DNA of 64,000 bases from positions 8,419,074 to 8,483,073 of the forward strand of contig JAHLJT010009355.1 in the NCBI GenBank assembly GCA_031308135.1. Reading direction: 5' to 3'. This stretch comes from Acheta domesticus. Lineage: Eukaryota > Arthropoda > Insecta > Orthoptera > Gryllidae. The translations under genes were made by a program, and so were the position numbers. A model generated the notes under the pieces. That model was not told the origin of the DNA. It made no database searches and saw only the letters and a program-made list of their open reading frames with translations. Positions 1-10,969 of this stretch are shown here, one piece after another (positions within the stretch are counted from its first letter, which is position 1; every line of letters starts with the position of its first letter).

Positions 1-382
1 GCCACCTCCTGGGCGTCTCGTGGCTTCCTGTTACCCTCATTTGGACTCAGTGCCCCGCCCCTGAACTCGCTGCACCTCGCATCAGCACTAGCACCCCGCC
101 TCCTGGGCGTCTAGTGGCTTACTGTTACCCTCACTTTGGACTCAGTGCCCCGCCCTGAATCTCGCTGCACCTCGCCTCAGCGCTAGCACCCCGCCTCCTG
201 GGCGTCTCGTGGCTTCCTGTTACCCTCACTTGGACTCAGTGCCCGCCCTGAATCTCGCTGCACCTCGCATCAGCGCTAGCACCCGCCTCCTGGGCGTCTC
301 GTGGCTTCCTGTTACCCTCACTTGGACTCAGTGCCCCGCCCCTGAACCTCGCTGCACCTCGCATCAGCACTAGCACCCCGCC
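1..382. repeat. Tandem repeat, about 94 bp x 4, cut by the window edge
   Basis: The motif TCCTGGGCGTCT recurs at 7, 101, 196 and 288, giving periods of 94, 95 and 92 bp. Each unit carries the same C-rich segment followed by a ATCAGCACTAGCACC-like segment. Units differ by a few substitutions and 1-3 bp indels. The left end is outside the window, so copy number is a minimum. The short minus-strand ORF inside it is not credible as a gene. Confidence 0.9.
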
Positions 383-1690
383 GTACCTCCCCTGATGGGT
401 TGACTGGAAATCAGAAATTCCATTTTTCTGCGTGATGATTTCCATACTCTTTCCGAAGCGTACGAAAAGGAGGAAGTTTACATCTTAGTGTCCTCCCCTG
501 TCCTGATGAGGTCACTGACAGGATCACAACCTCAGCCTCAGTGGTGATGTTCTTTGCATTTCACTCTTAGCGGTGTGTAGCGTGAAACAAAGGAGGGCCA
601 TCTACATTTCTGGACACATCTATCTTCTAGTGGGTTTTCTTTTCTATTAAGCTCTTTTAGTTACAAATTACTTATTTTAGTAGCAAATAAACAGAAATAT
701 GAACAAGGAGAATGAAATAATTTAATGATTCAATTAATAAACAAAATTGGTTTGATGTTTATACATTTGCAGTGTTGCCAGATGGTTTGGAGATTCTCTT
801 CCCAAGTGTCATGTAGCAAACTCCTAAATTGTCAGCTCGAAAAAAGGGCGCGATCAGGAATTGACCTTATTTATGGAAATAAAATGATTGATTACGTGAG
901 ATTAAGGGCCCTCTTCAGATGTTCAGGAGAGTGCAAGACCTGCCTGCCCTCCACCCGTCTGCGTAAGCATATGATTTCACTGAATGAAGAATGATAAAAT
1001 GACAGCTTTCGTGGTGATAAGAGAAGTCAACATCACAACCTCAGCCTTAAAACTCCTAGCGTTCTAGACATTTCAGGAAATAAAAATATTCCTTCCACTA
1101 AACATAGGCCGCACACTCAACCGAGAGTGAGATCCTGGTAATGAATTGTAAATGGGCCGTTGAGAGCGATAGTGATGTAAGTAAAAAAACATACTTTCCG
1201 GAAAATGAACGAAAAAACTGTAAAACTATTATCCTTAGAAACTAAATGAACTAAAGTGTTATGAACTTCTTAAGGAGATATTCTTTTATGTTACTACACT
1301 ATTTTGTTGACTTTCACCACTTTTGCACACATCTTTTATGAAAACTATTACTTACATTTAAATAATTGGCATCCACAATTTTCGTCTGCGATATTAATGT
1401 GATGAAAAAATAGAGCTTTGGTCACGATTTTCAACCAAATGAGAGCAATTGTGAAGTTGCGATTTTGTATCACTAAAAGCGATTAAATGTTGTATGCTTC
1501 ATCGAGATGCTTCTTCTATGATGGGTGCAGATCAAACAGAAGTTATTTCTTTGGAAGCCCCTAGAAGCTGTTGTTGTGTCCCACCTGTGACATCACAATT
1601 GCATGCAGCGGTATGAGCATCGTGTTAGCTCCTTCTGCATTGTGCTGGCCTCTAGCTAAAAAGTATTGAAGTTTGACTCACACCATTTTA
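383..1690. other. AT-rich stretch, no feature seen
   Basis: No recognisable coding region, RNA gene or element termini. A short phrase resembling ATCACAACCTCAGCCT occurs near 523 and again near 1032, and a weaker version lies near 1588, but I cannot delimit a repeat unit from these. Confidence 0.5.
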
Positions 1691-2095
1691 CCCCGTGATG
1701 GAACAATGTTCAAACCATATACCAGTGCATCTCACTCAAATCTTCCCAACTTCGACTTACACCACTTTCGCTCCCAACGTCTCAACTGACGCATCGATTG
1801 AGCCGGCACTCCTCCTGCCATGCCGCACTCTTCGCCGACCGCGCATCACGCCACGCCACGCCACGGCACGCCACTCCGCGCGCCTTCGCTCGTGTGTGCG
1901 TGTGTGTGCGTCTATTTCTGATCGAGTGCCCGTTTGACACACTTCACTCGCCCGCGGCCCAGTGACTAACAAGTGTTTATTTATGTGCGTGAGTAATGCC
2001 CGCCGCTTATAGACCACGGGACTCCTCCACGCCGCTGCCGCCGAGGCGGTGGACCCGGCCACCGCAACGTGCAGTCTCTCTGCCTCTTGCCCACC
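1690..2095. other. CpG-rich island with CCACG low complexity
   Basis: GC-rich block in AT-rich surroundings. It includes a short run of CCACG pentamers (about 1850-1875), the same motif that builds the large array at 23685-24130. ORFs on both strands overlap here, which argues against coding. It directly abuts the foldback that begins near 2096. It could be a promoter or enhancer, but no core-promoter signal decides this. Confidence 0.35.
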
Positions 2096-2614
2096 GCACA
2101 CAGATAATTTTGTTTTTATATGATTTTTTGTGCATTTTTTTTATTTGTAATAGTGTTTTGTAACTGTATATGTACTTTATGTTTCTGCATTCTGCCACCG
2201 GCAACATCCGCCCAAACGTAGATTAAAGCTTACATCTATAATGCGATTTTTCTAACTTTGCCCCCTCAAGATTCGTCTTCACGATGGAATATGTCACTGT
2301 ATTTCGCGACGTTCTCAGTCGTGCCGTCAGGTATCGCATGATCGCGACCTATCAAGCAGTGCTTGCGATCATGCGACTTCTAGCGGTACGACGGGGAAAG
2401 ACGCGAAATGCCCGTGTGATATTCCATCGTGGCCAGGGGTGCTTGAGGGGCAGAGTTACAAATTCGCATTGTGGATGTAAGCTTTAATCTACATTTGGGC
2501 AGATGTTGCCCGGTGGCAGAATGCAGAAACATAAAGTACTTTTACAATCACAAAACACAATTACAAATAAAAACAATGCACAAAAATCAATATAAAACAA
2601 AATTATCTTTGTCA
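2096..2614. repeat. Long imperfect foldback (inverted repeat), about 519 bp
   Basis: The two halves are reverse complements over almost their whole length and meet at about 2355. Matching landmarks are AGATAATTTTG at about 2100 against its complement at about 2609, TTTCTGCATTCTGCCACCGG near 2180 against its complement near 2515, GATTAAAGCTTACATC near 2221 against its complement near 2475, and CGATGGAATAT (2282-2292) against its complement (2419-2429). The innermost stem is TCGCATGATCGC (2334-2345) with 2365-2376. Arms differ at roughly one position in five or six by eye, with small indels. No transposase ORF and no certain target-site duplication. It may be a foldback or MITE-type element, or a source of hairpin RNA. 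Confidence 0.9.
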
Positions 2615-2624
2615 TTACCTACAA

Positions 2625-2955
2625 CATGCAAATTCATTTACATACATACACAACAAATGAAAATAAATGTGTACTAACGTTTAAATAAATGAACTTGCTT
2701 ACATATTACACAAATATTCATACATACAAACATACACGCGTACATACATATCATAAAAAGACCTAGGAACATACACACCAGTCACATACACACCAGCGTG
2801 TAAACTATTGACTCATAATCATATTCAGACAAATATAGATAAACACTTTTACCTAACACTACAATGTAATAATATACAATACTTATAACAATTATTACAT
2901 TTCTAACACGTAAAACACTCGTTAACATAAATAAAGATAAAGGTAAGATAAAGAT
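2625..2955. repeat. TACA/CATA-rich low-complexity DNA
   Basis: Short broken runs of ACATACA, including ACATACACACCAG twice (near 2770 and 2787), followed by GATAAA-type short repeats. No coding potential. Probably simple-sequence decay next to the retrotransposon-like 3' end at 2956. Confidence 0.6.
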
Positions 2956-3012
2956 AAATAAGATAAATTTATTTACATTGCAATTAGCTGTAATCCGGGG
3001 GGCAGTTAATTA
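2956..3012 (-). mobile_element. Retrotransposon 3'-end-like fragment
   Basis: The segment around GCAATTAGCTGTAATCC and GGCAGTTAATTAC matches, in reverse complement, the segment at 34318-34362 (CAACTGCCACCGGGTCATAC then CAATTGCAGTT and an AAATAAAT tail). Two separated copies sharing a core and an A-rich tail on the same side suggest the 3' end of a non-LTR element. No coding part is attached. Family is not identified. Confidence 0.4.
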
Positions 3013-4640
3013 CATAAATAAAGTAATATAATTTCATGCCAATTATATAATAATAATAATGGTAATAATTAGGGCCCGGATGTTTATAACATGTCATATA
3101 TTCTTTCTTTGCGTTATTTCCATGGAAAATGTAAGGTAAGCATTATCTTATCTACAAAGACTAAAATTGTGCAAGTTTCATGTGTTTATAAAGTCATGTT
3201 TTTACTTTTCTTACCCTTTGGTCATTTTCCGTTAATTTTTCATATTATGGTCATATTTGTTTCATACATTCTTGTATTTTTTCATATTTTTATCTTTTAT
3301 CATACAGGACGCGGGTGTTAAGCACAATGTACTCGCCCGACATAGATGCAAGGGATTTTCACTTTTGGCAAATACCCTTTCGCGGGCCACCATAAATGGC
3401 ATTTGCCAGATGGACAACCCTGCCAGGCACTTTACCTGTTGTCCAGGCACCTTATCTGCTTTACCACAAACTGTTGCACATTACCAGCCCTTTACAACAC
3501 CCTGCCGCTCCCTTCCCCTCCGCCCTTCCCCCGACTCTTATTCACCAGCAATTTCTATACTCAGCTATTGCTACATCCTTGCCGCCCCCAGCAAGGATGT
3601 AACATTCTCACTTCATCTCCAGCACATTTCTCGGTCAGCCGAGTTCGGCTGAAGGCCTTCACTAGCTTTAAAATCCCCGGCTCCCAGTTCTCCCCTTTAG
3701 TTAGCACAAATACATTTGAAGGCGCGGACGGACCGGAAACATAAGTAGTGCTCTATAATTATGCTCGCATGAAAATAGAATTATATTTTGCTGAAGAAAA
3801 AATAAAATATAATATTATAATTACATATTATTGTGCAAATTTTACGTTCTTTGCAATTAAGCGTACAAGTAGTACACGCGAAAACACACTTCGCGAAAAA
3901 CCTTATCTTCACCTGTATTTTCTGCCCTTCATTTCAATATACTAATACATCAGTGACTTTCATTGATTCCACCAAATTATAAATTTCTCATGAAAGGAAA
4001 CAAGATTTTCTCTCTTTTTTTGGTAACGAAAAAGATTAATTCGGAGAAATCCAATGTAATGTATGGAATGGAATATTACTTACGCTTTAGCATTTTGGTT
4101 TTGTGCTTTTTTTAAAAAAAATTACAGAAATATCTAAAAAAAAATATGAAAATACAACTCTTGTATCTTAGGGGAAGTAGCAATTGGCAGCCTCTTATTT
4201 GTGCCTGTATCATTTCTGTTCCTTCATCGTTGTTTTAAAATGCTTCAGAGGATAATGTTGGCAATCAGTGTATTATCATATTTTGTCAATTTTCAACTTC
4301 AGAGGCTATCTCGTTTCCGTCAATTATCCCACTAGCAGAAGTGTCATCGCTTTATTTGCACAAGTCCATGAATGACGATATCTTAAAGCAATAAATTTTA
4401 TTATGAATGCAATCACACATTTTGTCCTCAGCATTAATGTCGATTCTCACTTTAAATTGTGGCTTTAGCTACTGAGGTGAACAGCGCATGCGACTTCGGC
4501 AGTCGGCAGCTTCCAATAGAATACAATTTAGTAATGATGCAAAATAGTTGTAAAATTAGTAAGAGTGTGCATACACTAAATATATAATTATGTATGATTG
4601 AGTTTTATAACTTCAGAAATAGCAGAATGAGTATTTTTTC
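3013..4640. other. No supported feature; mixed composition
   Basis: AT-rich flanks surround a moderately GC-rich stretch at about 3300-3730. The latter holds several overlapping ORFs in different frames, none resembling a known family. I see no splice-bounded exon, RNA gene or repeat boundary. Confidence 0.4.
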
Positions 4641-4689
4641 AGTTCAACACTCGGCCAATCAACAAGGCTCGGATTAACAAACACCCTAA

Positions 4690-5095
4690 GTAAAAAGGAC
4701 ACCATCCACTACAAACACACTCCACACCATTGCTGTGGCTGTTATTACTACCATCTCCAGCACTAATTCCCCTACTATCTTCGCTATCGGGAGCATAATC
4801 TTTTCTACAACGAAGCTCTAGAGCTCCCATCACCCTCACCACCACCAGTTAATTGTTACCGCCGTGACTACCATCACTATTATATTCATTACTGTCATCA
4901 CTTTTATCTATATCTTAATTACTGAGTTACATTAGTTTGTCTACCCCTTCTACCATTATTACCACTGATTGAAGCATCTCTGCTGCTAATTCTAACCGCC
5001 ACCACACTCATCTTCGCCACCACCAGCATTACTACATAAATTACTCCTCGCACTATTCTACCATTACCGCCGCCGCCGCTACCACTATTTTAGTT
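4690..5095. repeat. Degenerate trinucleotide (ACC/ATT/CCG) low-complexity tract
   Basis: Irregular runs of ACC, ATT, ATC and finally CCG triplets, for example CACCACCACC near 4840 and CCGCCGCCGC near 5070. It looks like an old, decayed microsatellite. The minus-strand ORF over its left end is a by-product of the triplet pattern. Confidence 0.6.
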
Positions 5096-5379
5096 TTAAA
5101 CAAACGATAGTCCGTTTATAGACGATAGACTGTGTGATGTGCAAAGGAAGAGCAATGAATATAGAAGTAATTTAGGTCTAAGGAGAATGCACGTATGCCT
5201 CAGGTCACCCCGTTTACTTCTGCCCAGTGTTTGCTGCATGTCTCTAAAAAGTTTCAGTCATTTATTGGCATCCAGTTTGCCAACCGCCAGCATAGACTCA
5301 ATCAGTACAAGACTGCAGACATGGAATGAATGGGACCAAACTGCTCGCAGTGTCACGTAGCTGTGGTTAGCCTTTCACC

Positions 5380-5750
5380 ACACTAGAGCCGATCGCGCCT
5401 GAATGCATTCCCCCCTCTTCCCTGCCCGTCGGACTGACTCCACAAGCAGCGGGCCACATGGGTGGCCCACAGAGGATGACTGGGCCACAGCCCTCCAAGC
5501 CACCCTCTCGAGCTGGCCTGAATTGGAACTCCCACCCCTCCAGTGCCGAGCCCGAGCAACGCGGAAGTGGCCGGGCGGGCTGGCAGTAGAAGCTCTATTA
5601 TGGTCGGCACGGCCTCGGCCTCGTCCTTGCGGACGGCTCGCACGCGGGCTGAGTCAAGCGGCCGCACCCGTGCACACGACCCCCCCCCCCCCGCCGCCCA
5701 CACACGCCGTGCGGGCGCCCCAAACACGGTGGCCCACGCGTGACTCCAAT
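5380..5750. other. CpG-rich island with a C homopolymer
   Basis: GC-rich block open in several frames on both strands, with a run of C at about 5681-5693. It ends exactly at the target-site duplication of the hAT-like element that follows. Island function is unknown. Confidence 0.4.
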
Positions 5751-5757
5751 TCATGGG

Positions 5758-6501
5758 TAGAGCCCGGAAAAATATGTAGTATTAAACATAAAATATGTAA
5801 TGAAAATAGTAAGAATATGTAATAAATATGTAAATCGTATATATATATATATGTAATATTAGAATTCTCTACTTAACCATTTACGTAGCACAAAATTAGA
5901 TTCGGAAAAAATGTCCTAAATAAATTTTAAAATTAATACATCATTTTAAAAATATTTTGGAGAGCACAACTTGATACACACTTTGCGTCATACAACTTCC
6001 TCGTCAGTAGTAAAGCTTCAATTGTATTGTATTGTATTCTAATCCAGGACGGTAGTTTAGCAGCCAGACTATTCGCAGTAGAAGCTATCGCACAAACTGG
6101 CGATATCTACGTCTAGCAAACAACACTGCAGCATGGAACATTTTCATCGAAGTGTTACACGTCGGCAATCGCATTTTTTTTTTCGGAAATTAAGGTTACA
6201 TGTCACAAAACCGGGTGTCAGTGATACTTTTGATACCTACATTTTAATACAAATGAAGGAAAAAATGCTGATTTAAAAAAAAATGTAATAAAATTGAAGA
6301 AAATTGATAGAATAAGAAAATACCGTATATTGCGAAACAGCAAAATATGTAAAATATGTAATATAATACTAAATATGTAAAAATATGTAACGAAAAAATT
6401 GGATATTGTGTTAGGAGAGCGATGATTCGCCAAGATTTCAATTTTGAGAACGGTAAGTGGAAATACAAAAAAGATGTAATTACATAAAAATCCGGTCTCT
6501 A
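5758..6501. mobile_element. hAT-like non-autonomous DNA transposon, 744 bp
   Basis: The left end reads TAGAGCCCGG and the right end is the complement of TAGAGACCGG, with further similarity inward (AAAATATGTAGTA against TTTTTATGTAATTA). The exact 7-bp repeat TCATGGG flanks the ends at 5751-5757 and 6502-6508; either choice of an eighth base gives a 7/8 match, which fits the 8-bp duplications typical of hAT elements. The interior is AT-rich with repeated AATATGTAA words and holds no transposase. The minus-strand ORF at 6218-6601 crosses the right terminus and is rejected as a gene. Confidence 0.75.
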
Positions 6502-6644
6502 TCATGGGCCTCGAGGCAATATTCAGGGATGGGCAAAGAAAACACGAGTGAGCGAGCATTTCATGTTTTTTTGGGGGGGGGATGTCAACCATTTCAATCA
6601 TTAGTCCGTGCCTGTTACAACCCGGAGATGACTGTGTTCTCTTG

Positions 6645-6990
6645 CTGACATTCGGCGCTGGCTTACAGGTCGATTTGCGAGGTTTTTTTCCTCAAGGTGT
6701 ATCCCTCAGCGGGGTACCACCTCAGCGGACTATAATCTGATGACCGGACACTTTCATGTGTGGGAGTGTAGTGAATGTAAGTGTAAGTGTGTGTTATGGT
6801 AGAGGATAGGAGAAGGCAGAAGAACAAAAAATCGCGCGCGGTTCGTGGCTCGTATGCTGAGACACTGCTCCGGAATTCACCATGTATTGATTAAGAAAAA
6901 AGCATAATGGAAAAATATGCATCCGAGCAGTCGACTGATATAATTATTCTCCAGTCAGCGGCTGAATCCACTTAGCTAAATAGTGTTAAA
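6645..6990 (-). mobile_element. SINE1 copy A
   Basis: Minus-oriented copy of the family that recurs at 13064, 18040, 18403, 19040, 40735, 50490, 55660 and 63905. It keeps the segments for the body start (complement of CAGCCGCTGACTGGAG near 6955), the GGTTCGTGGC phrase near 6840 and the GTGTAGTG phrase near 6765. It is diverged and lacks the tRNA-like head and the tail. Confidence 0.75.
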
Positions 6991-7690
6991 AATAAAAAAA
7001 ATAATTAATTTAAAAAAATGACACCAGTCAAGATTTTTTATTTTTCATTGATGCCGAGAGTTTTTATTCGCTCACGAGCAATCCCATCTTACTTTTGAGT
7101 ACGGTCACCTATCACTTTTGAGGACAGCTCTGTCTATACATGGTGTATACCCTTCTCAGTACTGGCGATTACACAAGTGCAAAGTACGAAACATGTCATT
7201 CCATTTTCACTGTGACATTTCAAGATTCAATAAGAGTTTTTGTGTCAAAAATTTCCCATTTTTCGGCGCAGGATTAACATAATTTCTCTTCTTACGTACG
7301 TAAGAGCGAGAATGTAAAAAGAGTCCACAATAATATTTCAAAGAGACAACGTCGAGAGTAAAACAAATTCGTAGCTACCGGTTGGCCATGTGGAATTAAG
7401 TTTGCAAAGAAAATATCGTTTTCTTACACGCTGAGTATAAATTTTAGAGTTAGGCTAAAAATGTGAATAATTGTAATTATTATTTTTTTTAATAATAATA
7501 CCTTTTAAATGTGGTTGTTCATTGTTAACATGTCTATTTACTCCCGTACTTTTAACTAGAATAAATGCCTTTTATGAATGCCTATTTTATTAAAAATAAA
7601 TGCCTTTTTGCCTGCCTATTTTAGGCAAAATGAATGTCTGAACTTCTAATTATGATTCTTCCCCGTCTACAATCTGGTGCTGTTTCAATC
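6990..7690. other. AT-rich stretch, no feature seen
   Basis: No ORF of interest. Near 7560-7630 the phrase ATGCCTATTTTA recurs in both a direct and partly inverted form, which may be a transposon terminus, but I found no partner end. Confidence 0.4.
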
Positions 7691-7739
7691 GGTCACTGTG
7701 ATTCACCTCCTTGTGAACGATTGTTCCACATTCTCTTCT

Positions 7740-8000
7740 GTTCGGTGCAGTCGGTCTCCCCGGCACCCTTGCCCTTCGAACGTCGTCGACCACGTGTCCA
7801 CGCGTGTCCCACAAACGCCGCGCCGCCTCGCACCGCCTTCCGCGAGGCCGCCCCGCCCCGTCCCGCCCCGCGCCGCCCTCCCCCCCCCGCCACGGCCCGC
7901 CGCCTCCACCGCCCACGCCGCCCGGTGGGTGGCCCCGGCGCACACTGGGCCCAACCCACGGGCACGCGAGACGCCAAGAGCATGCAAATAAATACACGCG
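7740..8000. promoter_or_regulatory. CpG-rich island with POU octamer at its edge
   Basis: GC-rich block open on both strands in several frames. An exact octamer ATGCAAAT lies at its right border (7982-7989), followed by AT-rich DNA. Compare the islands at 19590, 21300, 47560 and 52440, which also carry octamers. Regulatory function is inferred only from motif and composition. Confidence 0.3.
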
Positions 8001-9220
8001 TACGTGTGAAGGTTACACGCATAACATTGGAGTGACTATAATTGTCTTTTTTTTTTTTTTTTCTCGCCAACTGCTTACGCAGTACAAAGAATGTATTGTA
8101 ATTTTTTGGGGAAAAGGCAACAATGTATTTTAATGGTGGGAGATTTTTTGACAGAAAAAAATATTATTGCGGGGCCCTGGTAACGAAGGCCCTGATTAAA
8201 AAAACCCATTCAATCGATTTTACAATTTTTGTCTGTCCGCTTGTCTGCTTGAAGTTCGGAAACGCCTAAAGAGACTACGATGATGTTTCACTGAAAAGTA
8301 GAGTACCTGTTTGGACATAATTTAGTTTTTTTAAAACATTGATTTCTATTAAATGGATAAGAATGTTTTCTTTTTCATACAAATCAACTCTTTTGTTCCC
8401 CACTATAAATTAATTTTGTGCACTTGTAAAAACTACCCGAACTCCTTCTCCGAGCCCCTGCATAAAACTTGTATGCATTCTTTCAGCTTTGTAAAAAAAA
8501 TCTTGGAAACGGAGTGGTGATCAATAAATATTTATCAACATTTTTGAAGGTCCGTTTGCTTTACGAAATGCGAATTTTCGATTGATTCCAAAAGCAGCAT
8601 TAGACTTTGAGCAATTGTAGGTCAAATTAGAAGTTTGCCGGGAGCATTCAGCAATGCGTGTTTACGGCTGCCCTCAGCAACAGAGGTGCTAGCAAATGCG
8701 ATCGTAGCGAACATGGCTGAGTATGACGTGTAGGAACGAGGCCGAGTGACGGAGGACGAGGTGGGGGATGGCAGGCTGAAGGGCAAGGTGTTGCTGGGAC
8801 GGAGCTGGGACAGTTTGGGCAGTGCGGAGCGGGATAGAGCAGACTAGTGGGAGAAACATAGATAGCATTCCTTTTCGCTCTGAAAGACGATTGTAATAAT
8901 AAATATCCGTGTAACGCAGGAAACATATTTATTTATATATTTACTAACAAAAAGGAAAAAGTGAAAAAGGATGATGTACGTACATTTATATTTATTTGCG
9001 TTGAGACTCACGGTTTTTGCTACCTTCAAAAGCGGAAACTTTGTAGGGATAAATGCCAGTTAATTAATTATTTAAAACACGAAAGTAAGAATTATTGGAA
9101 GTGGTAACAAATGTTATCATTTGCGATTCATTAATATAGCAGCCCTATTGTAATCTGCTGTAACCCTGCTAAAGCAGGAGGCTTCTGCCCTTTCTGGGAT
9201 GTTGGAGGCTAGTAATAACC
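8001..9220. other. No gene; T-run, G-rich patch and a shared repeat phrase
   Basis: A T homopolymer lies at about 8046-8062. The segment at 8150-8205 (GGGCCCTGGTAACGA) resembles 10185-10240 (GGGCCGTGATAACGA) over about 60 bp and may be one old repeat. A G-rich patch at 8730-8830 resembles the minisatellite DNA at 10970-12085 and 32890-33290. The rest is AT-rich without signals. Confidence 0.4.
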
Positions 9221-9243
9221 ATAACAACAACAACAACAACAAC

Positions 9244-9289
<46 letters not shown>
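9221..9289. repeat. AAC/AAT compound microsatellite
   Basis: About seven AAC triplets pass directly into about sixteen AAT triplets. The minus-strand ORF across it (9117-9551) owes its leucine run to this repeat and is not a gene. Confidence 0.95.
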
Positions 9290-9529
9290 GCATCCAATCA
9301 AATAATTCTTGCAAATTCACGACGAAACGCCATAAAACTACCAAAAGGGAATGAAGCTTCCTATACTCATGAGAAACACTGTTAGAAAGAACATGCCCAT
9401 CTCTCTCACAAACAAAATAACAATTGAAAATTATATTTGCTCTGACCTTTGAAATAATTTCCAGTAACTTTTGCCAGATTGTTTCTATTTTGTCGTACCA
9501 AAGTAAGGTGTTTTTTTTTTCAATCATCG

Positions 9530-9875
9530 AAGCAGCTCGCTTGCGGCCCACTGTCCTGAGGCGGGAGGGCGCGGCGCGCGCCGGCGTAACAGATTCCTGC
9601 CGCGTGACAAACGGTGGCGGCGTCCTCTTGTCCCGATGCCCCTAATTGCCTAATTTCTTTTGTACGCGGCCCGGTCCAATGAGCCTCCCGCCCGAACGCC
9701 CGCTCGCGCGCTCGCCAGCCCGCTCACCTGCGCGCGCCGCTATTTCCAGACCCCGATTAGCGCGGCGTGCCGCCGCCGCCACCGCCGCCGCCGCCGCTGC
9801 TCCAATTGCGGCGCCGCCGCGTGTCACCGCCCGTGTCAACGTCGCGAAGGAATGCGACGACGCCGTGAAGGTCCT
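9530..9875. promoter_or_regulatory. CpG-rich island with CCG repeat
   Basis: GC-rich block with a CCG run at about 9773-9798 and short conserved-looking words such as CTAATTGCCTAATT (near 9642) and CCGATTAGCG (near 9750) that resemble homeodomain sites. Open in several frames on both strands. Candidate regulatory element; a real exon cannot be excluded from sequence alone. Confidence 0.3.
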
Positions 9876-9939
9876 TGTCATCGTCTTTACTCCTTTTTTA
9901 AAATATTTCTTCTTTTTTCTTTCTTCATTTTTATTTTCG

Positions 9940-10481
9940 CTGTTGGATTTCTTCTGTTTTCTATTATTGGCGTGAAGTTCTTTGTTTTTGTTCTTTTTTT
10001 ACTTTCTTCTTTTACATTTCCTCTATTGTTGTTCTTCTGTTTTCTACAATTTTTGTTTTGTTTTGGCTTTCATTGAAACATTCAATTTATTTTTACTTTC
10101 CCGTATACGTATGTTTATACGGAGTGATATACGTAGTATAGGAAAAGTTATGTAATGCTGCGCGAAAAAATCGCCAATTTTCGGCAGAAAAAAAGTCGTT
10201 GCCGGGCCGTGATAACGAAAAAGTGGATAAAACCAGTTGATAAATTAAGGGGAAAAATCTCCTAACACGTGGTGTAGCCAGAATCCCTGTTTTGTAAGTT
10301 TTTGTTCATTTTCTCAGTTGGATTTCTTCTGTTTTCAATTATTGATGTGAGGTTCTTTGTTTTTGATTGTTTTTTTACTTTCTTCTTTTATATTTCCTCT
10401 ATTGTAGTTCTTCTGTTTTCTACAATTTTTGTTTCTTTTGTTTCGTTTTGGCTTTCATTGAAACATCCAATTTATTTTTAC
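9940..10481. repeat. Direct repeat pair, about 160 bp, T-rich
   Basis: The segment 9940-10096 recurs at 10315-10481, sharing GTTGGATTTCTTCTGTTTTC at one end and GGCTTTCATTGAAACAT at the other, with about one mismatch in ten by eye plus a 4-10 bp indel. About 215 bp of unrelated DNA separates them. Probably a local duplication. Confidence 0.8.
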
Positions 10482-10969
10482 GATCTTTGGTTCAAAAGGC
10501 GTATATCGGTGTGTTTCTTCTGTTCTTTTAGTCTGACGTAAACGACCTTCTGTACAACTGAGACTACGCGTGTAAAAATATATTAATCTAAATGGCAAAC
10601 TTATATATAGATAAATGATTAAATAATGAAAGACAACAGTTACTTTCGTTTGTTTTTTTGCTCTGGTCATTTTTAATATTCATTTTTCTCTCTGTTCTGT
10701 TACTAGTTTTACTTTGCCACATTATTGCAGCTTTTAAAATATCCAAAGTAGTTTTTCGAGTTTCGAAAATGTTTCAATAGGTATTAAATACTCCTGCTCC
10801 GATAGTCTGAACGACCTACGTTTCTATTGTCACAGAATGCTAGTTGAAAAGAATTATTGAAGATTTCCCGATCGAACAATGATTAAAACAACGAATAAAA
10901 AGATCAATGTAAAGAAGAGAATCCATGTCTCATAAAAAATTGAGATCCTCTCATTGAAAGAGTGAAGAA

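Noticed and set aside
6218..6601. 127-codon minus ORF as a membrane protein
   Set aside because: F/I/L-rich because the DNA is AT-rich, and it crosses the right end of the hAT-like element.
9117..9551. 144-codon minus ORF with a leucine run
   Set aside because: The run is the AAC/AAT microsatellite; nothing recognisable around it.
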